NCBI RefSeq assembly: GCF_021729145.1
Contig: NZ_JAJSLW010000012.1
Span: 124,001-188,000, forward strand
Length of the DNA: 64,000 nucleotides
From: Membranihabitans maritimus
GTDB lineage: Bacteria; Bacteroidota; Bacteroidia; Chitinophagales; Saprospiraceae
Reading direction: 5' to 3'
Numbering within the stretch: the first letter of the stretch is position 1; every line of letters starts with the position of its first letter. Below are positions 18,283 through 27,340 of this stretch, one piece after another. The notes under the pieces were generated by a model that was given only the letters and a program-made list of their open reading frames with translations, was not told where the DNA came from and searched no databases. The translations under genes were made by a program, and so were the position numbers.

Positions 18283-18891
18283 CTAAAATAAGAAATAACC
18301 TATCCCCACCTGATAGGTGCGGTCGAATTGATCTGATGTTCCTGTGATATTTCCATTAGCATCAGTATGAACTACTTCTCCGAGATTGGTAAGGCCATGG
18401 TTATAATGAAATTTTAAAAATAACTTATTCAGATGAATCTTAGTACCAAACCAGGTACCCAGATTGGGAGATTCGAAAATACTAATTTTCGGCCGTCCCG
18501 CATCTTGAGGAGTTTTATAATATTCTGATAATTCAATACCATTGTTGATCCCTGCATTGAAAGATAAAAAGCTTAGGATTTTATACTCAATTCCAGCAAG
18601 TATATCTATGTAATTAATGCGTGCCTCAAAGGAGTGGTTATGAGTGGATAAAGTTCCTTCAAAACCTTTTTGGGAATATTGCCCTTCCAGTATTATACCT
18701 AACCGATCAGTAAAGGAGTATTTCGCTTGCACCCCTGCATAGATTCCATTTTTAACGGTGTAATTCTGGGGACTACTTGAGGTGTTTTTTAAGGTAGAAA
18801 GGTTAATACCAAAGCTAGGTGCAAGACTGAATTGACCATGAGAGATTGACAAAAATAAAAAAGAGAATATGACCGTATATACTGATTTCAT
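18283..18891 (-). CDS. Outer-membrane beta-barrel protein (porin-family, PorT-like)
   Basis: Exported protein of 202 residues: signal peptide MKSVYTVIFSFLFLSISHGQ, then FSLAPSFGINLSTLK and alternating amphipathic strands (IYAGVQAKYSFTDRLGIILEGQYSQKGF, FKFHYNHGL-type repeats), ending in YQVGIGYFLF. The aromatic C-terminal residue is typical of an outer-membrane barrel. It matches the general pattern of Bacteroidota 'outer membrane beta-barrel domain' proteins, for which no precise role is known. The minus-strand neighbour at 18973 is 81 bp upstream and may be co-transcribed. Confidence 0.8.
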   Translation of the reverse strand: MKSVYTVIFSFLFLSISHGQFSLAPSFGINLSTLKNTSSSPQNYTVKNGIYAGVQAKYSFTDRLGIILEGQYSQKGFEGTLSTHNHSFEARINYIDILAGIEYKILSFLSFNAGINNGIELSEYYKTPQDAGRPKISIFESPNLGTWFGTKIHLNKLFLKFHYNHGLTNLGEVVHTDANGNITGTSDQFDRTYQVGIGYFLF

Positions 18892-18972
18892 AAGAGATAT
18901 TTATTCTATTAATGTTATATAATTAACTATAATAAATGGTACGTTAGTGTCATCGTGTCAGGAATTAACAAT

Positions 18973-19848
18973 TTAAAATAAACTTAATTGTAAAGAATCT
19001 CTCAAGTGTGAATCTTCCGGACTGTTTTTTTCCCAATATGGAATCTTAAGAGTCTTTTTTACTCGGCCGGTAGAGGACATGAGTTGACCGGATTCGGGAT
19101 AGGTTTCTTCCCATTGAAGAATTTTATGGGGAAAGGCTGTAGAAAAAGTTATAGACAGATTTCTATCTAGATCGGGGTAGGTGAGAGAAAGGGTAGTAGT
19201 ATCTGTTTGTGTCGATTTTGAAACAATACATGTATACGCTTTGGTCTTAGTGTGTTTTAGACGTAGATAGAAAAATCCGGGTATGATTTTGTGTTCTCCG
19301 GTTTCAGGAAGAAGGTCTGGACTTATTCTGATCATCGACCAAAAATCATCCTCTAGCCAGGTCTTTTGTATTTCCAAATGATTTGATTCCCCTTCGAAAT
19401 AACTTTTTATTTCTACTTCGAATCTATTTTTATTGAGTAATTCCATGTAGGTGTGGCCACACCACTCCTGCGAAGAGGAGGTAACTTTTATAGAATGATT
19501 TGGGTGACGCACCGGTAAGAAAGTACTTGTCATCATAGAATAGGGATAGATACCAGTGTTGAACTTTTTAGTAAAATTCAATTTAAGCACGGAAATATCT
19601 TGAGGTGTTGGATTTTCTGTTTTGACATATTGAGTAGGAGAAAAGGGTTCCGTGACGTAGATAAGGATTGCATCGCCTTTTCGTTGATGTCCATATCGTA
19701 CCTGGTTAAGTTCGTAACTAGAAATTTCTGCTGTACCCTTATACCAGTACTCATTGAATGAAGAAGGTGGAGAAAAGTTGCTTTTGAATTGGGAATTACA
19801 TCCTGATGCGAGGCAAAATACAATAAACTGGAACATCAAATATTTCAT
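18973..19848 (-). CDS. Lipoprotein of unknown function (Bacteroidota family sometimes mislabelled Maf)
   Basis: A 291-residue lipoprotein. MKYLMFQFIVFCLASGCNSQ is a clear signal peptide with lipobox ASGC (Cys 17). The conserved opening EYWYKGTAEISSYELNQVRYGHQRKGDAILIYVTEPF and the later SSQEWCGHTY resemble, from memory, a Bacteroidota lipoprotein family that databases often label 'septum formation inhibitor Maf'. No Maf nucleotide-pyrophosphatase motif is visible, so that label would be wrong. Function is unknown; an envelope role is inferred only from the lipid anchor. It is divergent from the glycogen operon. Confidence 0.7.
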   Translation of the reverse strand: MKYLMFQFIVFCLASGCNSQFKSNFSPPSSFNEYWYKGTAEISSYELNQVRYGHQRKGDAILIYVTEPFSPTQYVKTENPTPQDISVLKLNFTKKFNTGIYPYSMMTSTFLPVRHPNHSIKVTSSSQEWCGHTYMELLNKNRFEVEIKSYFEGESNHLEIQKTWLEDDFWSMIRISPDLLPETGEHKIIPGFFYLRLKHTKTKAYTCIVSKSTQTDTTTLSLTYPDLDRNLSITFSTAFPHKILQWEETYPESGQLMSSTGRVKKTLKIPYWEKNSPEDSHLRDSLQLSLF

Positions 19849-20229
19849 GTCAAATTATAATTACTTTCTTTAATATAGAGATTTTGCCCAACAATTGTTG
19901 TATTACATTTTGAAAAGTTGTTGAAAAATTAAAATCTATTTATGGTGTTCATAATTGCATAATTCAGTTTGAAGAGTCAGGGAACCTTGGATTTGTGAAA
20001 TATTGCATTTAATCTTTTCTTTTCTAAAGAAGAAACTGACAATATTGGTTGGAATCCGTATCAATCTTGATATTAACATTCAGACGCGATAAACCTTTCA
20101 ATGGTAGTTGTTTAATACCAAAAATTATTTTTTGGATTTCAAAAAAATAAAATATTCTTGATACTGATCTGTTGGTGATCATATCCAAATTACTTATCTT
20201 TTGAACATTAATAAAATTCATAAAATTTT
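19849..20229. other. Divergent intergenic region
   Basis: 381 bp of AT-rich DNA between a lipoprotein gene (minus) and the glycogen operon (plus). It contains a perfect 12-bp palindrome CAACAATTGTTG (19889-19900). Just before the plus-strand gene there is a TATCTTTTG element (about 20195-20203), one base longer than the TAnnTTTG consensus. No convincing gene or RNA was seen. Confidence 0.5.
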
Positions 20230-22173
20230 ATGGAATATTTGACTTTTGATAAAGAGTCATTGGTGAATTTAGAGTATTCCTTAAACCGGGAAATTTTAAG
20301 TACTAATCGAGCAGGAGGGTACTTGAATACCACTTTGCCGTTGTGCAATACTCGCAAATACCACGGACTTTTAGTGCTTCCATTAAAGCAGTTTAACGAA
20401 GAAAATTTTGTCTTGCTGTCGGATTTGGATGAAACCATTGTTACAGAGGAACGGAATTTTAATTTGGGATTACATAAATATCCCATGATTTATAGTCCGA
20501 GAGGACACAAATATCTTATAGATTTTAAATACGCTCCGGTTCCTACTCTCTGGTACAGGGTGGGTAATATTGTCGTAAAAAAGGAATTGATTTTTGTACA
20601 TAACCAGGAGAGGCTGTTAATACGATATACAATAGAGAAGTCGCCGAATTCTTTTGAAATGCGATTCCAACCATTTTTGGCTTTTAGAAATACACACGAT
20701 CTGACAAAAGCCAATATGACTGCTGATACCCGTTTTGAACAAATTGAGAGAGGTGTTTCTTTTTGTCTTTATGAAGGTTTCCCAAGGCTTAATCTTCAGT
20801 TGAGTACTGATAATGAATGGATTTCCTGCCCTGATTGGTATTACAACTTTGAATATAAAGAAGAAATTGATCGGGGGTATGCTGGACATGAAGATCTGTT
20901 GGTCCCTGGTTTTTTTGAACTAACTGTTTCCCAGGGAGATGTGTTTGTGTTTTCTGCGTCTACAGCGGTTCATAAATCCAGGTCTTTTACCAGGAAATTC
21001 AATAGTGAATTAAAGAAAAGGCCACCAAAAAATACTTTTGAAGATTGTCTGAGGAATGCAGCTTCTCAGTTTGTAGTACAAAATGGAAAAACGCAGATTA
21101 TTGCCGGGTTCCCCTGGTTTGGAAGATGGGGGCGGGATACTTTTATTGCACTACCGGGACTGACAATCAGTTTGGGGGATACAAAAACTTGTTTGGCTGT
21201 ACTCGATTCGATGGTGAAAGAAATGGATAATGGTATTTTCCCAAATACTGGTAAAAATAACGAAACGCTATATAATTCAGTTGACGCACCGTTGTGGTTT
21301 TTTTGGGTTTTACAACGTCTTATAGAAGCAGATATTGATGAAAATCTAATTTGGGATAAATATGGTCCAGTAATGAAAGAAATATTGACCAATTTCAGGG
21401 AGGGTAGTATTTATTCTATTTCGATGCATGAAAATGGTTTAATCTGGCAGGGAGAGAAAGGGATGGCCCTGACCTGGATGGATGCGGTAATTGAGGGTAA
21501 CCCTGTGACACCACGTACCGGTTATGCTGTGGAAATCTGTGCGTTGTGGTACAATGCGGTTTCTTTTGCGGTAGATCTTGCGGGGAAGTTTGAAGACCGG
21601 GAGTTCCTTAAGGAATGGCAATCTATTCCTGCACTTACCAAGGATTCCTTTTTGAAAAAATTTTGGATGGAAGACTTGAGTTATCTTGCTGATTTTGTGG
21701 ATGAAAAGGGGCAGAACGAAGATATGAGACCTAACCAGATTTTTGCTATTTCCTTACCATATTCCATGGTTAGTCTGGAATTACAAAGGAGGATTATTGA
21801 TCGTATTCGAATTGAATTATTTACAGAAAAAGGGCTGAGGACATTGTCGCCAAAGAGTACTCATTACAAGGGTCGTTATGAAGGGAGTCAAATCCTTCGT
21901 GATAAAGCGTATCATCAGGGTACCGTATGGCCCTGGTTATTGGGCCACTTCTTTACTTCCTATATAAAAGTTCACGGCAAGGATGCAACTATTCCTCTTG
22001 CAGAAGAGGTGTTGGAATCATTTCAGGAAGATATGTTGTCATACGGAATTGCTTCCATTGCAGAAGTTTATGACGGGGATCCACCCCATAGACCAAAAGG
22101 TGCTATTTCACAGGCCTGGAGTGTGGCGGAGGTGATCAGGATTTTAAAATTTGTTCAAAAACATAATAGTTAA
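20230..22173 (+). CDS. Glycogen debranching enzyme (amylo-alpha-1,6-glucosidase, GH133 type)
   Basis: Hydrolyses alpha-1,6 branch points of glycogen, 647 residues. The N-terminal domain has the family opening STNRAGGYLNTTLPLCNTRKYHGLLV. The C-terminal (alpha/alpha)6 catalytic part carries GFPWFGRWGRDTFIALPGLTISLGD, HENGLIWQGEKGMALTWMDAV and RDKAYHQGTVWPWLLGHF, all hallmark blocks of the GDE_C family. The gene is followed after 1 bp by a glycosyltransferase and then by a GH57 enzyme, an arrangement seen in Bacteroidota glycogen operons. The start ATG at 20230 gives an N-terminus directly at the domain. Confidence 0.93.
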   Translation: MEYLTFDKESLVNLEYSLNREILSTNRAGGYLNTTLPLCNTRKYHGLLVLPLKQFNEENFVLLSDLDETIVTEERNFNLGLHKYPMIYSPRGHKYLIDFKYAPVPTLWYRVGNIVVKKELIFVHNQERLLIRYTIEKSPNSFEMRFQPFLAFRNTHDLTKANMTADTRFEQIERGVSFCLYEGFPRLNLQLSTDNEWISCPDWYYNFEYKEEIDRGYAGHEDLLVPGFFELTVSQGDVFVFSASTAVHKSRSFTRKFNSELKKRPPKNTFEDCLRNAASQFVVQNGKTQIIAGFPWFGRWGRDTFIALPGLTISLGDTKTCLAVLDSMVKEMDNGIFPNTGKNNETLYNSVDAPLWFFWVLQRLIEADIDENLIWDKYGPVMKEILTNFREGSIYSISMHENGLIWQGEKGMALTWMDAVIEGNPVTPRTGYAVEICALWYNAVSFAVDLAGKFEDREFLKEWQSIPALTKDSFLKKFWMEDLSYLADFVDEKGQNEDMRPNQIFAISLPYSMVSLELQRRIIDRIRIELFTEKGLRTLSPKSTHYKGRYEGSQILRDKAYHQGTVWPWLLGHFFTSYIKVHGKDATIPLAEEVLESFQEDMLSYGIASIAEVYDGDPPHRPKGAISQAWSVAEVIRILKFVQKHNS

Positions 22174-22174
22174 T

Positions 22175-23461
22175 ATGAAGGTACTAATGTTTGGTTGGGA
22201 ATTTCCGCCCCATATCAGCGGAGGACTTGGAACGGCTTGTTACGGTCTTACCAAGGGTATGCTACAACATGAATTGGAAATTATTTTTGTTGTCCCTAAG
22301 GTATATGGTGACGAGGAATCTTCAAAAATCAATTTGCTTTCAGCTGAACAGGTACCTATTAGTATTAAGAAAAGTGATCTTAAATATTTTAAGGAAAATT
22401 TTGAATATATCGAAATGGAATCAGCTTTGGTGCCGTATCTTGACCCAGTGGAGTATGAGCGCAGAATGGCTTATGAGTCCACAAGTACTGCTCTGGATTC
22501 TGTATTTACTACCAATCAAAGACTTTCGTTTTCCGGTAAATACGGCTATGATTTATTGGATGAAGTTTCTAAATACGCGCTTATAGGTGCCAGTTTGGGA
22601 GAAAAAAAGGATTTTGATATTATTCATTCTCATGATTGGTTAACTTATCCTGCCGGCATAGCAGCTAAGAGAGTGTCTGGAAAACCGCTTGTCATCCATG
22701 TTCATGCTACGGAATATGATCGAAGTGGGGAAAATGTGAATCCCGCAATTTTTTCCATAGAAAAAATGGGGATGGAAGCAGCGGATGTAGTTATATGTGT
22801 GAGTAATCTGACAAAGAATATCGTCATAAAAAAATACGGGATTTCCCCGGAGAAAATATACACTGTGCACAATGCAGTGGATTTTTCCGGAATGAAAGAC
22901 AAAGAACAAATTGGAAAGGCTGTTCCGGAAAAGATCGTTACATTCCTGGGGCGGATTACTTTCCAAAAGGGACCTGAATATTTTATTGAAGCGGCTAATA
23001 AAGTATTGAAAAAAGATAAGAATGTACGGTTTGTAATGGCGGGCAGTGGAGATATGATGCATCGAATGATCCGCAGAGTTGCCGAGCTCAATATAAGTTC
23101 GCATTTTCATTTTACAGGTTTTTTAAAAGGAGATGATGTACCCCGTATGTTTTCAATGAGTGATGTGTATGTGATGCCATCAGTGTCAGAGCCATTTGGA
23201 ATTAGTCCGTTAGAGGCTATGCATTCCAATGTGCCCGTAATTATTTCAAAGCAATCCGGTGTGGCAGAAATTTTACACCATGCACTAAAAGTAGATTTTT
23301 GGGATGTAGATGCCATAGCGGATTCCATTTATGGCGTGTTAAATTATCGTTCTCTTGCCAATACTTTTAAGAAATATGGCCAGAGTGAAGTAGATAATTT
23401 GAAATGGGAAAATGCAGCTCTGAAAGTAAAGCAATTGTATGAAAAATTGTCGGTCAACTAA
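22175..23461 (+). CDS. GT4-family glycosyltransferase (probable glycogen/alpha-glucan synthase)
   Basis: Retaining GT-B glycosyltransferase of 428 residues. MKVLMFGWEFPPHISGGLGTACYGLTKGM is the nucleotide-sugar glycogen-synthase-like N-terminal loop. HSHDWLTYPAGIAAKRVSGKP and FLGRITFQKGPEYFIEAA follow, and SEPFGISPLEAM is the E-x7-E type motif near residue 345. Its position between a debranching enzyme and a GH57 enzyme, 1 bp after the former, points to alpha-1,4-glucan synthesis. The donor (UDP- or ADP-glucose) cannot be determined. ATG 22175 is chosen because the TTG at 22151 lies inside the upstream gene. Confidence 0.86.
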   Translation: MKVLMFGWEFPPHISGGLGTACYGLTKGMLQHELEIIFVVPKVYGDEESSKINLLSAEQVPISIKKSDLKYFKENFEYIEMESALVPYLDPVEYERRMAYESTSTALDSVFTTNQRLSFSGKYGYDLLDEVSKYALIGASLGEKKDFDIIHSHDWLTYPAGIAAKRVSGKPLVIHVHATEYDRSGENVNPAIFSIEKMGMEAADVVICVSNLTKNIVIKKYGISPEKIYTVHNAVDFSGMKDKEQIGKAVPEKIVTFLGRITFQKGPEYFIEAANKVLKKDKNVRFVMAGSGDMMHRMIRRVAELNISSHFHFTGFLKGDDVPRMFSMSDVYVMPSVSEPFGISPLEAMHSNVPVIISKQSGVAEILHHALKVDFWDVDAIADSIYGVLNYRSLANTFKKYGQSEVDNLKWENAALKVKQLYEKLSVN

Positions 23462-23545
23462 AGAACTTTTTCCATTCTAGAAAACAATGTTTATTTCAAA
23501 GTAAAATTTTAAATCACTTCTAACTAAAGATCAAAAATATAAAAG

Positions 23546-24853
23546 ATGAAAGCTATTTGTTTTTATTTCCAGGTTCATCAGCCATACAGGCTAAGGAGAT
23601 ACAGGTTCTTTGATATAGGAAAGAGTCATCATTATTTTGACGACTTTGAAAATGAACGAATCATGAGAAAGGTAGCTGAGAAATGTTATCTCCCAACAAA
23701 TAAGTTAATGTTGGAATTGATTAATCGCTATGGAGGTAGCTTTAAGATAGCCTATTCAATAAGTGGAACGGCAATGACCCAGTTTAAGGAATATGCACCG
23801 GATGTATTGGAAAGTTTTCAACGATTGGCTGAAACGGGATGTGTTGAATTTTTAGCTGAGACGTACAGTCACTCTCTAAGTGCCTTGAAAAGTAAAGAAG
23901 AATTTCAGCGACAAGTGGGAATACAGGTGAAGATGACGGAAGAATTATTTGGGAAAACACCTGAAGTATTTAGAAACACAGAGCTTATATATTCCGATGA
24001 TATAAGTAATATGGTCTATGATATGGGGTATAAAGCTATGCTGACGGAAGGAGCGAAACATATTTTGGGATGGCGCAGCCCCAATTACCTGTATACTAGT
24101 TCATCATCACCAAAACTGAAGCTTTTACTTAAGAATTTTACTTTGAGTGATGACATTGCATTTAGATTTTCTAACCGTGCCTGGGAAGAATGGCCATTAA
24201 CTACAGAAAAATATGTAAACTGGCTCAACCAAATCCATGAAAATGAAGAAATTGTAAATCTATTCATGGACTATGAAACGTTTGGAGAACATCAGTGGGC
24301 TGAAACCGGCATTTTTGAATTTATGCGGAAATTACCGGAAGCTGTTTTTGAAAACTCTCAATTCAAATTCAAAACCCCGTCTGAGGTGGTAGAAGATCAT
24401 CAGCCAAAAGCGCCAATCCATGTGCAATACCCCATCTCTTGGGCTGATGAAGAAAGGGACTTAACAGCGTGGTTAGGTAATGAGATGCAGGATGAAGCTT
24501 TTGATCGGTTATACCAATTAATTAATGATATTCGTAAAGTTGATGATCCCAAACTCCTTCACGATTGGAATTTATTACAAACGAGTGACCATTTTTATTA
24601 CCAATGTACAAAATGGTTTAGTGACGGGGATGTCCACAAATACTTCAATCCCTATGATACTCCCTATGAGGCATTTATCAATTATATGAATGTTCTGGCA
24701 GATTTTATGATGAGAGTCAAAGAAGCTGCTGATAAAGCAGATGCCAATGGGAATGGCCAAACATATAATGCCCTGGATGCCATGAGTAAAGAAGATTTGG
24801 AAATGGAAATTTCAAGATTGCAAAAGAGGTTGAAATCATTAAAAGAAGCATAG
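23546..24853 (+). CDS. Glycoside hydrolase family 57 (alpha-amylase/4-alpha-glucanotransferase type)
   Basis: Alpha-glucan-active enzyme of 435 residues lacking a signal peptide, hence cytoplasmic. GH57 motifs are in order: FYFQVHQPYR at residues 6-15 (His motif 1), FLAETYSHS (about 102-110), the nucleophile E146 in VFRNTELIYSDD, and the acid/base D242 in MDYETFGEHQ. The C-terminus ends in a short coiled coil (KEDLEMEISRLQKRLKSLKEA). It is third in the glycogen operon, 84 bp after the glycosyltransferase. Whether it hydrolyses or transfers cannot be decided from sequence. Confidence 0.9.
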   Translation: MKAICFYFQVHQPYRLRRYRFFDIGKSHHYFDDFENERIMRKVAEKCYLPTNKLMLELINRYGGSFKIAYSISGTAMTQFKEYAPDVLESFQRLAETGCVEFLAETYSHSLSALKSKEEFQRQVGIQVKMTEELFGKTPEVFRNTELIYSDDISNMVYDMGYKAMLTEGAKHILGWRSPNYLYTSSSSPKLKLLLKNFTLSDDIAFRFSNRAWEEWPLTTEKYVNWLNQIHENEEIVNLFMDYETFGEHQWAETGIFEFMRKLPEAVFENSQFKFKTPSEVVEDHQPKAPIHVQYPISWADEERDLTAWLGNEMQDEAFDRLYQLINDIRKVDDPKLLHDWNLLQTSDHFYYQCTKWFSDGDVHKYFNPYDTPYEAFINYMNVLADFMMRVKEAADKADANGNGQTYNALDAMSKEDLEMEISRLQKRLKSLKEA

Positions 24854-25175
24854 TATATTTAATAATTTGCTTGTTCACACTAAAGCTGTTTTTGTTGTTA
24901 TCAAGTCCCAGCCATATTCATTATCAGATCGTAGAGGGTCAAAGCGGACGATTACTCTGACCTAGTGCCGTTCAGTTTCCTCTTTATTGGGAGAGTTGTC
25001 CTGGTATCGTAATCGGAAGTTTATTTTTCAACGAAGTTGTAGTGAACCATTCCAGGTGCCTTGTTTATAAAATGCAGTAAGGGAACCTGAATTTTATTTA
25101 ATTCCGGGGAGAATACTTTGTTTTTAATCAAAGCCATTATATTCGTGTATTTATTTCAAACGAAATTTGGAAAGT
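24854..25175. other. Intergenic region before metG
   Basis: About 320 bp with higher GC patches than other gaps, such as around 24935-25015, but no open frame, tRNA cloverleaf or terminator could be supported on either strand. It may contain the metG promoter or leader, but no clear TAnnTTTG element was found. Confidence 0.4.
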
Positions 25176-27329
25176 ATGTATTTCCCGGATCGATATTTGG
25201 TAACTTCTGCCTTACCGTATGCTAATGGGCCACTTCATCTCGGGCACTTGGCTGGTGCTTATCTATCGGCGGATGCTTATGTGAGATTTCAAAGGTTAAT
25301 GGGCAAGGATATTGTATATGTTTGTGGGTCAGACGAATATGGTGCAGCTATTACCATACGGGCAAGGAAAGATGGGGTAACCCCACAACAAATAGTAGAT
25401 AAGTATCACTTTTTGATTAAAGATACTTTTGAGAAAATTGGGATTTCCTTTGATATCTATCACCGGACAACTGCAGAAATCCACGCTGAGACTTCACAGG
25501 AATTTTTTAGAAATTTATATAATAAAGGTGAATTTGAGGAGATAGAATCAGAACAATACTACGATGAAGAAGCCAATATGTTTCTGGCGGATCGATATAT
25601 TTCCGGTACCTGTCCCAATTGTGGTTTTGAAGAAGCTTATGGAGATCAATGCGAACAATGCGGCTCTTCGCTAAGTTCGACCGAACTTAAAAACCCTAAA
25701 TCAACGATTACTGGTAGTACTCCAGTTTTGAGATCCACTAAACATTGGTATTTACCATTGGATAAAAATGAAGATTGGTTGAGAGGTTGGTTAAAGAATG
25801 GAGAACTTGACGGAGAACCTCACCATGATCCAAAGGAATGGAAAAATCATGTTCTCGGACAATGTATGTCATGGTTGGACGGGGGATTACAGCCGAGATC
25901 CATGACGCGTGATCTGGATTGGGGGGTAGATGTACCGCAAGAAATAGAGGGAGCCAAAGGGAAGAAGTTGTATGTTTGGATGGATGCTCCTATAGGATAT
26001 ATTTCGGCTACGAAGCAATGGGCAAAAGACCATAATAAAGATTGGAAAGATTATTGGCAAAATCCCAAATCTGCCTTAATCCATTTTATAGGAAAGGATA
26101 ATATCGTATTTCATTGTGTCACATTTCCTGCTATTTTGAAATTACACGGTGACTTTAATTTACCCGTAAATGTCCCTGCCAACCAATTTATGAATTTGGA
26201 AGGGAAAAAGCTTTCCACTTCCAAGGGATGGGCTGTATGGGTACATGAATATCTAGATGATTTACCGGGAAAGGAAGATGTTCTTAGATATACTTTATTC
26301 AAAAATATGCCTGAACAAAGGGATTCGGAATTTACCTGGAAAGGATGGCAAGAAGCAAATAATAGTGAATTGGTAAATAATCTTGGAAATTTTGTTAACC
26401 GTGTATTGGTTTTAACAAATAAATATTACGACGGTAAAGTTCCCGATTTCGATCCTGATATTGATTTTTCAGGGAGCGAAGGGGTGGATATGCCTATGTG
26501 GCATGATTCTGAATTATTGGCTTTATTTGATCAGATAGATGCTTATAGCAATAGTATAAGATCTTATGATTTTAGAGGAGCATTACGAACAGTAATGGAT
26601 ATTTCATCTGCCGGGAATAGCATTTTACAACAAAATGAACCCTGGAAGGTAGTGAAAGAGGATCCGGAACTGGTAAAGGTAGTCATGAATGTTTGTTTAC
26701 AGTATGTAACTGCATTGAGTATTATTTTAGAGCCTTTTGTGCCTTTTTCATCGAAGAAATTGAGACAATTATTGAATTTAGAGGAACTTCACGGCGATGG
26801 CGAGCTATTGGAATTATTGGGTAACCTTGCAGAAGGAGAACTTCCGTTACGCACAGGCCATACAATTGGAAAGGCAGAACACTTATTTAGCCGGATTGAC
26901 GACGATATTGTAGAAGCACAAGTTGAAAAACTTCGGAAGAGGTCGGAGTTGAATAATGAAGAGGCAAAACAGGATGAAGAAATAAGTTTCCCACCATTTT
27001 TAGAGGAGATCCAATTCGAGGATTTCTCAAAATTGGATTTGAGGATAGGTGAAATAATTGAAGCAAAAAAAGTAAAAAAAGCCGATAAGTTATTAGAAAT
27101 TAAATTGAAGGTAGGACCAGAAGAGCGAACGGTTGTTTCCGGAATTGCCAAACATTTTATTCCTGAAGAAATTACAGGTCAAAAGGTAGTTTATCTGGCA
27201 AATCTGGCGCCTAAAAAATTGAGAGGTGTGGTTTCTCAGGGGATGATATTGATGGCCGAAGGCCCTGATGGCAATTTGAGTTTTGTTGCCCCTCCGGGAA
27301 ACATGGAAGCGGGCAGTAAGGTTTCTTAA
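25176..27329 (+). CDS. metG: Methionyl-tRNA synthetase with C-terminal tRNA-binding domain
   Basis: Charges tRNA-Met, 717 residues from ATG 25176 (a TTG three codons earlier is possible). The class I HIGH motif is HLGH (residues 21-24) in ALPYANGPLHLGHLAGAY. A zinc knuckle with two CxxC pairs, CPNCGFEEAYGDQCEQC, lies near 145-161. The KMSKS motif appears as KLSTSKG (about 345). The anticodon-binding helical domain follows, and residues ~615-717 form an EMAP/Trbp111-type OB-fold domain that promotes dimerisation and tRNA binding. Full-length, no anomalies apart from the KLSTS variant, which is common in this phylum. Confidence 0.97.
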   Translation: MYFPDRYLVTSALPYANGPLHLGHLAGAYLSADAYVRFQRLMGKDIVYVCGSDEYGAAITIRARKDGVTPQQIVDKYHFLIKDTFEKIGISFDIYHRTTAEIHAETSQEFFRNLYNKGEFEEIESEQYYDEEANMFLADRYISGTCPNCGFEEAYGDQCEQCGSSLSSTELKNPKSTITGSTPVLRSTKHWYLPLDKNEDWLRGWLKNGELDGEPHHDPKEWKNHVLGQCMSWLDGGLQPRSMTRDLDWGVDVPQEIEGAKGKKLYVWMDAPIGYISATKQWAKDHNKDWKDYWQNPKSALIHFIGKDNIVFHCVTFPAILKLHGDFNLPVNVPANQFMNLEGKKLSTSKGWAVWVHEYLDDLPGKEDVLRYTLFKNMPEQRDSEFTWKGWQEANNSELVNNLGNFVNRVLVLTNKYYDGKVPDFDPDIDFSGSEGVDMPMWHDSELLALFDQIDAYSNSIRSYDFRGALRTVMDISSAGNSILQQNEPWKVVKEDPELVKVVMNVCLQYVTALSIILEPFVPFSSKKLRQLLNLEELHGDGELLELLGNLAEGELPLRTGHTIGKAEHLFSRIDDDIVEAQVEKLRKRSELNNEEAKQDEEISFPPFLEEIQFEDFSKLDLRIGEIIEAKKVKKADKLLEIKLKVGPEERTVVSGIAKHFIPEEITGQKVVYLANLAPKKLRGVVSQGMILMAEGPDGNLSFVAPPGNMEAGSKVS

Positions 27330-27340
27330 TGTAATATGAT

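Noticed and set aside
22640-23110. Long minus-strand frame inside the GT4 gene
   Set aside because: Antisense shadow of a gene with clear GT4 motifs; rich in His, Phe and Tyr as expected for a reverse frame.
24930-25020. GC-richer patch before metG considered as a tRNA or riboswitch
   Set aside because: No acceptor stem, T-loop GTTC sequence or conserved riboswitch core could be matched.
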